From contig OZ239148.1 in the NCBI GenBank assembly GCA_965194655.1, positions 682,001-746,000 of the forward strand: 64,000 bases of DNA, written 5' to 3'. The stretch's first letter is position 1; each line of letters begins with the position of its first letter. The stretch is from Hahnella lacustris (GTDB lineage: Bacteria; Pseudomonadota; Gammaproteobacteria; Burkholderiales; Burkholderiaceae_A). The notes under the pieces are model-generated. The model was not told the DNA's origin and did not search any database. It saw only the letters and a program-made list of their open reading frames with translations. Positions 58,398 to 64,000 of this stretch are shown here, piece by piece. A program made the position numbers and the translations under genes.

Positions 58398-58938
58398 ACG
58401 AGCACTTCTCCTTTCAGCCCTGGGCGCAGCCATCGCGACAGCGACCATCAGTGTGTTGCACGCATCGACGCAGGCGGCGAAGGTGATCACCTGGGATGAC
58501 CTCATGGATGTGAAGTGGGTCAAGGAGATTCAGGCTGAGATGCTGGCCCTGGGGCGACTTGGATTTCTGAAGGATGGATCCCCCCAGGCTGAACGGGCCA
58601 TGACGAAACTGCGTCAAAAGTGGGATGCAGCCCCAGTGGTGGAGACCTATGCAGGCCAGCGCATCAAGATTGCCGGCTACGTCGTGCCGCTTGAGGCGAC
58701 TCGGGATGCCAAGCGCGAGTTTCTGCTGGTTCCTTATTTTGGGGCCTGCATTCACACCCCCCCGCCGCCCGCGAACCAGATCATTCTGGTGACACCCGGA
58801 TCGGACAGTCAGGTTGCTCGGGTGCCTGAGAGCATGTCTACCGTGTGGGTGGAGGGCCTACTACAGATCACCCGAACCACCACCAGTCAGGGCGTGACGG
58901 GCTATCAGATCATTGCGAATCGGGTGAGCCCTTATTAA
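58390..58938 (+). CDS. DUF3299 exported protein
   Basis: 182 residues; ATG 58390 overlaps the permease end by 8 bases. N-terminal RR-containing signal-like segment (HRRALLLSALGAAIATATIS), then IKIAGYVVPLEATRD and the family hallmark YFGACIHTPPPPANQI (cysteine-histidine pair), ending GYQIIANRVSPY. Biochemical role is unknown; the family travels with DUF2796 and this ABC pair, pointing to metal handling in the periplasm. Confidence 0.87.
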   Translation: MHRRALLLSALGAAIATATISVLHASTQAAKVITWDDLMDVKWVKEIQAEMLALGRLGFLKDGSPQAERAMTKLRQKWDAAPVVETYAGQRIKIAGYVVPLEATRDAKREFLLVPYFGACIHTPPPPANQIILVTPGSDSQVARVPESMSTVWVEGLLQITRTTTSQGVTGYQIIANRVSPY

Positions 58939-59010
58939 AGACGGCACGATAAGCGTTTTTAAAGTCCTTAGACTCTCGTCTGTGATCCATTGTTGAGAGA
59001 GAGTCAAAAG

Positions 59011-60081
59011 ATGAAAAAGACATACCGCATCGCCTGTATCCCAGGCGATGGCATTGGAAAAGAGGTGGTACCCGCAGGTCAGGCTTTCATGGAGGCGGTC
59101 GCCTCTGCAGTTGGAACCTTTGGATGTGAGTTCACCAGCTTTGACTGGGGCGGGGACTACTACCGCAAGCACGGGGTGATGATGCCTGCCGACGGCCTTG
59201 AGGCCCTCAGAGGCCAAGACGCCATCCTGTTTGGATCGGCTGGGGACCCAGACATTGCGGACCACATCACACTCTGGGGTCTGAGGCTTAAAATCTGTCA
59301 GGGATTTGATCAGTACGCCAACGTCCGGCCCACGCGTATCCTGCCAGGCATCAAGAGCCCGCTCAGGAGTTGTGAACCCGGGAGTTTTGACTGGGTGATC
59401 GTTCGTGAGAACTCTGAGGGGGAGTATTCCGGCGTGGGTGGGCGTGCGCACCAGGGGCACCCGATTGAGGTGGCCACCGATGTGTCGATGATGACCCGAG
59501 TGGGTGTGACGCGCATCCTGAAGTACGCATTCGAACTGGCCCAGTCACGCCCTCGCAAACTGCTGACGGTCGTGACCAAGTCCAATGCGCAACGCCATGC
59601 CATGGTCATGTGGGACGAGATTGCCCAGGAGGTCGCACAGGGTTACCCAGACGTGAAATGGGACAAGGAACTGGTGGATGCAGCCACCGCCCGGATGGTG
59701 AATCGTCCGCAGTCTCTCGACACGATTGTGGCCACAAACCTCCACGCGGACATTTTGAGTGATTTGGCCGCAGCACTGGCCGGTAGCCTAGGGATTGCAC
59801 CAACAGGAAACATCGATCCTGAGCGTCGTTACCCCTCTATGTTCGAGCCCATCCACGGCTCTGCCTTCGACATCATGGGCAAGGGGCTTGCGAATCCCAT
59901 CGGCACCTTCTGGTCGGTGGTCATGCTGCTCGAGCACATTGGTGAGCCTGGGGCTGCACGGTTGGCCATGCACGCGATCGAGTCGGTGACCGCGAATCCT
60001 GCGCTGCACACGCGGGACCTGGGGGGTAGCGCCACCACCCAGCAGGTGACTGATGCGGCTTGTAAAGCCCTGCATTCCTAA
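59011..60081 (+). CDS. Tartrate/D-malate dehydrogenase-like (isopropylmalate dehydrogenase superfamily)
   Basis: 356 residues from ATG 59011. Beta-decarboxylating hydroxyacid dehydrogenase: NAD-binding IPGDGIGKEVVPAG, substrate arginines in FDQYANVRPTRILPG, VRENSEGEYSGVGG, the catalytic lysine in VTKSNAQRH, and metal aspartates in TNLHADILSDLAAALAG. The LWGLRLKICQGFDQY stretch matches the TtuC/DmlA branch rather than LeuB. Likely acts on D-malate, tartrate or a related diacid delivered by the neighbouring transporter. Confidence 0.85.
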   Translation: MKKTYRIACIPGDGIGKEVVPAGQAFMEAVASAVGTFGCEFTSFDWGGDYYRKHGVMMPADGLEALRGQDAILFGSAGDPDIADHITLWGLRLKICQGFDQYANVRPTRILPGIKSPLRSCEPGSFDWVIVRENSEGEYSGVGGRAHQGHPIEVATDVSMMTRVGVTRILKYAFELAQSRPRKLLTVVTKSNAQRHAMVMWDEIAQEVAQGYPDVKWDKELVDAATARMVNRPQSLDTIVATNLHADILSDLAAALAGSLGIAPTGNIDPERRYPSMFEPIHGSAFDIMGKGLANPIGTFWSVVMLLEHIGEPGAARLAMHAIESVTANPALHTRDLGGSATTQQVTDAACKALHS

Positions 60082-60104
60082 CGCTTGGCATGATTGGCTG
60101 GGGT

Positions 60105-60120
60105 TTCTCCTATCGGAGAA
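60105..60120 (+). repeat. Small hairpin between the dehydrogenase and TAXI genes
   Basis: TTCTCC (60105-60110), loop TATC, GGAGAA (60115-60120); no T-tract. The 94-base gap must also hold any separate promoter for the TAXI gene, but I see no clear one. Confidence 0.3.
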
Positions 60121-60175
60121 GTCCCAGAAATCTGATAGCGTCGCTTTAGTTATGACCAACAACAGGAGTTCCTTT

Positions 60176-61159
60176 ATGTTCAAGATTCGTTCGCTGGCAA
60201 AAGTGGCGCTTGCCGCTACCGTTGCCCTTACCACTGCAACCGCCGCGGTTGCTGCTGACAAGTCCAAGTGGCCCCAGAGCATCACCCTCGGAACTGCCTC
60301 TGTTGGTGGCACCTACTTCGTCTACGGTGGCGTTGTGGCCACGCTTCTGACCGAGAAGCTGGGTATCCAGGTGTCTACACAGCAGACTCAAGGCCCTGTT
60401 TCTAACATCATGCTGCTCAACTCCAAGAAAATTGAGCTGGGCATGGCCACCATGGGCCCTGCGCTCCACGCATGGAACGGAACAGGCTGGGCCAAAGACA
60501 ATGGCCAGATGCGCAACATGCGGGCCGCATTCCCCATGTACGACACCCCCTTCCACTTTGTCACCCTGCAGTCCAAGGGCATCAAGTCGGTTGCAGATCT
60601 CAACGGCAAGACCGTTGGCGTTGGCCCTAAGGCCGGCACCTGCGGAACCTACTTCCCCATGATGTTTGATGCATTGGGGTTGAAAGTGACCGTGCGTTAT
60701 GGTGGTGCATCCGACATGGGCAATCAGCTGGGTGACGGACTCATCGATGTGTTCGCCTTCTGCGCTGGCGTGCCCATCTCCGCATTCTCGGCCATTGATG
60801 CAACGAAGCCCGCCGTGTTCTTCACCTACACCGCGGACGAACTGGCCAAGCTGAAGAAGGCCATGCCTGAGCTGTCTGACTCTGTCATTCCGAAGGGCAC
60901 CTACAAGTCCCAGAAGGAAGACCACAAGACCGTTGGCTTGTTCAACTTCTTTATCGTTCACAAGGACCTGCCCGATGACCTCGTCTACGAGATCACCAAG
61001 GCTGTCATGGAGAACAATCCCCGCATGGTCCAGGGTCACAGTGCTGCATCCGAAACCATTCCTGCCAATGCAGTCTCGAATGGCTTCCTCACGTTCCACC
61101 CCGGAGCGGCCAAGTATTTCAAGGAAAAGGGCATCAAGCTCAACCCCGCAGCCCTGTAA
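60176..61159 (+). CDS. TAXI-family TRAP transporter substrate-binding protein
   Basis: 327 residues from ATG 60176, with AGGAG 7 bases upstream; the longer frame from 60053 is not used. Signal peptide VALAATVALTTATAAVAA, then SITLGTASVGGTYFVYGGVVATLL, the TAXI opening. Further: STQQTQGPVSNIMLL, VGPKAGTCGTYFPMMFDALG and NFFIVHKDLPDDLVYEITKAV. TAXI receptors deliver organic acids to TRAP permeases; the ligand is inferred only from neighbours. Confidence 0.93.
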   Translation: MFKIRSLAKVALAATVALTTATAAVAADKSKWPQSITLGTASVGGTYFVYGGVVATLLTEKLGIQVSTQQTQGPVSNIMLLNSKKIELGMATMGPALHAWNGTGWAKDNGQMRNMRAAFPMYDTPFHFVTLQSKGIKSVADLNGKTVGVGPKAGTCGTYFPMMFDALGLKVTVRYGGASDMGNQLGDGLIDVFAFCAGVPISAFSAIDATKPAVFFTYTADELAKLKKAMPELSDSVIPKGTYKSQKEDHKTVGLFNFFIVHKDLPDDLVYEITKAVMENNPRMVQGHSAASETIPANAVSNGFLTFHPGAAKYFKEKGIKLNPAAL

Positions 61160-61178
61160 GTTTTAGCTTCACCAGACA

Positions 61179-61211
61179 ACCCCCGACGGTCCCTGGCCTC
61201 GGGGGTTTTTT
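61179..61211 (+). terminator. Intrinsic terminator after the TAXI gene
   Basis: ACCCCCGA (61179-61186) pairs with TCGGGGGT (61199-61206) around a 12-nt loop, followed by T5. It sits between receptor and permease genes, so the receptor is probably made in excess by partial termination. Confidence 0.88.
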
Positions 61212-61244
61212 ACAAGCGATTAAAAAACCTGATTGGGTATCTGA

Positions 61245-63194
61245 ATGTCCGGAATTGACCACATCGAAAATCCAGACCTCACCGCAAAGGCGGCCAAGGC
61301 TGCAGAGGACGCCGAAATCGGCGGAGACCAGCGAGCGTTACGACCTTGGGAGCGGCAGCTCTTCTTCTGGGTCTGTGTTTTCTTCACGGTCTTTCACGTG
61401 TGGTCATTGAACTTTTATCCAATCGACCCTTGGATTTTCAGGTCCATTCATGTGTCCTTCGGAAGCGCGATTGGCTTCATGATGTATCGCTTCAGCAAGA
61501 GCGAGAAGGGAGTCGGAGTTCCCTGGTTTGACTGGCTCTTCGCCATTCTCTCGATCGTCTGTTTCGCTTATATCTACAAAGAGATCGATGGGCTCCAATT
61601 CAGGACCGGTGCGTCACCGCTGCCCATGGATGTCGTCACAGGTTTCATTGGAACCTTTCTTATTTTGGAATTAACTCGACGATGTGCTGGGTTAGCCCTT
61701 CCGATCATCGCCATCATCTTTATGCTGTACTGCGTGGTTGGACCTTGGATGCCTGGCGTATTGCATCACAAAGGGTTCGAGCTCGACTTGCTCTTTACTT
61801 TTATTTACTCGCCTGAGGGCGTGTTTGGACCTACCACGGCCGTCTCTTCCACCTACATCATTCTGTTTATTGTCTTTGCCGCCTTTCTGCAGGTGTCCAA
61901 AGTCGGAGACTACTTTATCAATTTCGCATTCGCTCTTGCAGGCCGGTCTCGCGGTGGACCGGCGAAGGTCGCAGTGTTGTCTAGCGCACTGATGGGCACC
62001 ATCAATGGCACTTCAGCGGGCAACGTGGCGGCGACTGGAACCTTCACGATTCCACTCATGAAGAAAGTCGGGTACCCGGCTCGGAGTGCGGGTGCCATTG
62101 AGGCTGCTGCTTCCACTGGCGGTCAGCTGATGCCCCCCGTGATGGGCGCAGGCGCCTTCATCATGGCCGAAATCACGGGCATCAAGTATTCGGAGATCAT
62201 GATCTCCGCTGTGCTGCCCTCCTTGCTTTACTTCCTTGCCGTCTACTTCATGGTGGACAACGAGTCCAAGCGATTGAACATGCGCGGCATGACTGCAGAC
62301 GAGCTTCCTGATGCGCGTCTCATGCTCCGTCGCGTGTACATGTTTGCACCGCTCTTTATTCTGATCGGTGGTCTGGTCCTTGGTTACTCCGTCATCCGGG
62401 CCGGCACTCTGGGGCTGATCTCAGCTCTGTTGGTGAGCTGGCTGCATGCCGAGACGCGGATGGGGCCGGCGAAGATTGTGGATGCACTGCATCTCGGTGC
62501 AAAGGGGACCATTCAGCTCATGGCAGTGTGTGCCTGTGCGGGCATCATCGTGGGCGTGATTGGACTCACGGGAGTCGGATTGCGATTCTCGTCTCTGATT
62601 CTGTCGATTGCAGGTGATAGCCAATTCCTGGCATTGGTGTTCGCCATGGCTATTGCGATTGTCCTTGGAATGGGCATGCCCACCACAGCAGCCTATGCCG
62701 TGGCCGCATCTGTGGTGGCCCCAGGGTTGATCAAGTTGGGTATCTCCCCCCTGGTTGCCCACATGTTTGTTTTCTACTACGCAGTCATTTCCGCCATCAC
62801 GCCTCCCGTAGCCTTGGCGGCCTATGCGGGGGCAGCCATCTCGGGCAGTGACCCCATGAAAACATCGGTGACTGCATTCATCTATGGCATGGCTGCTTTC
62901 CTGGTCCCCTTTATGTTCTTCTACAGTCCGGCCTTGCTGATGCAGAGTGATGATCTCACTCAGATTATTCATTACGCCATCACGGCCCTGGTGGGGGTGT
63001 ACCTCCTGGCTGGAGCGCTGCAGAAATGGTACTTCGGCGTCATTGAGGGCCTTCCTCGCCTGGCGTTGCTGGTTGCGTCCGTGCTGCTTGTTCACGGCGG
63101 GCTCATCACCGATGTCATTGGACTTGGCCTAGCATCGGCCTTGGCGTTGCTGCAGATTGCCCGTCGTAAGAAGGCGGCCCTCCCCACACAGTGA
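61245..63194 (+). CDS. TRAP transporter fused permease (4TM/12TM)
   Basis: 649-residue fusion of the small (DctQ-like) and large (DctM-like) TRAP membrane subunits, the usual partner of TAXI receptors. The first about 170 residues hold four or five helices; the large part contains GTINGTSAGNVAATGTFTIPLMKK and AAASTGGQLMPPVMGAGAFIMAEITG, the conserved substrate-path segments, and MGMPTTAAYAVAASVVAPGLI. Driven by a Na+ gradient in the family. Its stop overlaps the start of the CoA-transferase gene. Confidence 0.94.
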   Translation: MSGIDHIENPDLTAKAAKAAEDAEIGGDQRALRPWERQLFFWVCVFFTVFHVWSLNFYPIDPWIFRSIHVSFGSAIGFMMYRFSKSEKGVGVPWFDWLFAILSIVCFAYIYKEIDGLQFRTGASPLPMDVVTGFIGTFLILELTRRCAGLALPIIAIIFMLYCVVGPWMPGVLHHKGFELDLLFTFIYSPEGVFGPTTAVSSTYIILFIVFAAFLQVSKVGDYFINFAFALAGRSRGGPAKVAVLSSALMGTINGTSAGNVAATGTFTIPLMKKVGYPARSAGAIEAAASTGGQLMPPVMGAGAFIMAEITGIKYSEIMISAVLPSLLYFLAVYFMVDNESKRLNMRGMTADELPDARLMLRRVYMFAPLFILIGGLVLGYSVIRAGTLGLISALLVSWLHAETRMGPAKIVDALHLGAKGTIQLMAVCACAGIIVGVIGLTGVGLRFSSLILSIAGDSQFLALVFAMAIAIVLGMGMPTTAAYAVAASVVAPGLIKLGISPLVAHMFVFYYAVISAITPPVALAAYAGAAISGSDPMKTSVTAFIYGMAAFLVPFMFFYSPALLMQSDDLTQIIHYAITALVGVYLLAGALQKWYFGVIEGLPRLALLVASVLLVHGGLITDVIGLGLASALALLQIARRKKAALPTQ

Positions 63195-64000
63195 GGCCGC
63201 TAGAGGGCGTGACGGTCGTCACGCTGGAGCATGCCATCGCGGCCCCCTATGCCACGCGCCAGCTGGCAGACTTGGGGGCTCGCGTGATCAAGATTGAGCG
63301 TCCTGGAGTGGGTGATTTCGCCCGTGGCTACGATGTTCGCGTGAAGGGCCTTTCCTCTCACTTTGTCTGGACCAATCGAAGCAAGGAGAGCCTGACGCTG
63401 GATCTCAAGCAGCCCGAGGCGCTTGAGATTCTCTGGCGTTTGATCGCCGATGAGGCGGATGTGGTGGTGCAGAACCTTGCGCCGGGAGCCTTTGAGCGCA
63501 TGGGCTTTGGCTTTGCACAGATTGCCCAAAGAAATCCACGTGCCATCGTCTGCAGCATCTCCGGCTATGGCCCAGAGGGTGTTTATCGAGACAAGAAAGC
63601 GTATGACCTGCTCATTCAGAGCGAGGCTGGATTTCTATCCGTCACGGGCACCGCCGATGTGCCGAGTAAGGCAGGAATCTCGGTGGCCGACATTGCTGCT
63701 GGGATGTATGCCTACACCAATATTCTCGCGGCACTTCTCGAGCGAGGAAGAACGGGGCAGGGGAGACAAATTCACGTGTCTATGCTGGAGGCCCTGGCGG
63801 AGTGGATGGGCTTTCCCATGTATTACAGCTTCGATGGCGCTTCGCCTCCCGGACGTGCTGGCGCCAGTCATGCCACCATTTACCCCTACGGCCCATTCAG
63901 AGTCGGAGATGGCGGAGTGGTCATGCTGGGCCTTCAGAATGAGCGAGAGTGGGAAACGTTCTGTGCAGCGGTCCTGGAGCAGCCTGAACTGGCCGCAGAT
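63191..64000 (+). CDS. CaiB/BaiF family III CoA-transferase, 3' end outside window
   Basis: GTG start at 63191 overlaps the permease TGA; 270 codons are visible and the frame runs off the window. N-terminal LEGVTVVTLEHAIAAPYATR is the family opening (where most have VLELG...AGP), then DLGARVIKIERPGVGD, HFVWTNRSKESLTLDLK, and the catalytic aspartate in GISVADIAAGMYA. Transfers CoA between carboxylic acids; with the TRAP transporter and dehydrogenase it suggests activation of an imported organic acid. Confidence 0.9.
   Translation, partial: MRPLEGVTVVTLEHAIAAPYATRQLADLGARVIKIERPGVGDFARGYDVRVKGLSSHFVWTNRSKESLTLDLKQPEALEILWRLIADEADVVVQNLAPGAFERMGFGFAQIAQRNPRAIVCSISGYGPEGVYRDKKAYDLLIQSEAGFLSVTGTADVPSKAGISVADIAAGMYAYTNILAALLERGRTGQGRQIHVSMLEALAEWMGFPMYYSFDGASPPGRAGASHATIYPYGPFRVGDGGVVMLGLQNEREWETFCAAVLEQPELAAD

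Noticed and set aside
1..64000. CRISPR arrays, insertion sequences, prophage
   Set aside because: No regularly spaced repeats, transposase or phage genes are recognisable in any frame.

Overview
The window is a dense, high-GC bacterial chromosome segment from a betaproteobacterium, most likely order Burkholderiales. This is inferred from gene order (SRP RNA-dnaX-ybaB-recR; carA-carB-greA-rlmE-ftsH-folP-glmM-pstSCAB), frequent TTG/GTG starts, a PHA phasin, PfP-type phosphofructokinase and a TAXI-TRAP transporter. I see no insertion sequence, prophage, integrase or CRISPR array. No gap over 300 bases lacks a gene; the longest (25875-26058) appears to hold a small RNA.

Layout. 1-16 kb is core housekeeping: a UvrD/AddA-like helicase whose nuclease domain is a separate overlapping gene, the 4.5S RNA, dnaX, ybaB, recR, a MAPEG protein, carAB, greA, rlmE, ftsH, folP and glmM. 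16-22 kb is phosphate uptake: a Pho box, pstSCAB, then tRNA-Pro, tRNA-Arg, tRNA-His, a Cys-cluster protein, rpiA and phoU. phoB and phoR are not in the window. 22-26 kb carries an ArsC-like reductase, YggX, CrcB, a phasin with a clear promoter, SbtA-type bicarbonate permease, a YkuK-like protein and a small unknown gene, divergent from a candidate sRNA. 26-34.4 kb is a minus-strand C-P lyase operon, phnCDE-GHIJKLM, preceded by a second Pho box. 34.4-42 kb groups copper, chloride, peroxide and metal functions (PCuAC, ClC, AhpC/AhpF with an OxyR-like site, ZIP transporter, Dps, thioredoxin 2, di-haem peroxidase). 42-46 kb holds hemN and fnr, divergent around an FNR box, then an HI0933-family flavoprotein and queH. 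46-56 kb is accessory: an exported methyltransferase-like protein coupled to an APC permease, an MFS transporter, a beta-barrel protein, an NPP phosphodiesterase, a TauE/SafE permease, a LacI-regulator remnant, a CMD protein, pfp and a class V aminotransferase. 55.9-58.9 kb is a four-gene operon resembling the zinc-linked Zrg system. 59-64 kb holds a D-malate/tartrate dehydrogenase-like enzyme, a TAXI-TRAP transporter and a CoA-transferase cut by the window end.

How it fits together. Phosphate and phosphonate acquisition are both marked by Pho boxes, so PhoB encoded elsewhere probably coordinates them. Peroxide defence and metal handling are clustered. The last cluster looks like uptake and CoA activation of an organic acid. 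The least explained parts are the candidate sRNA at 25970-26050 with a TTGC-N3-GCAA element shared with the phasin promoter, the exported methyltransferase/permease pair and the ZrgA-type operon.
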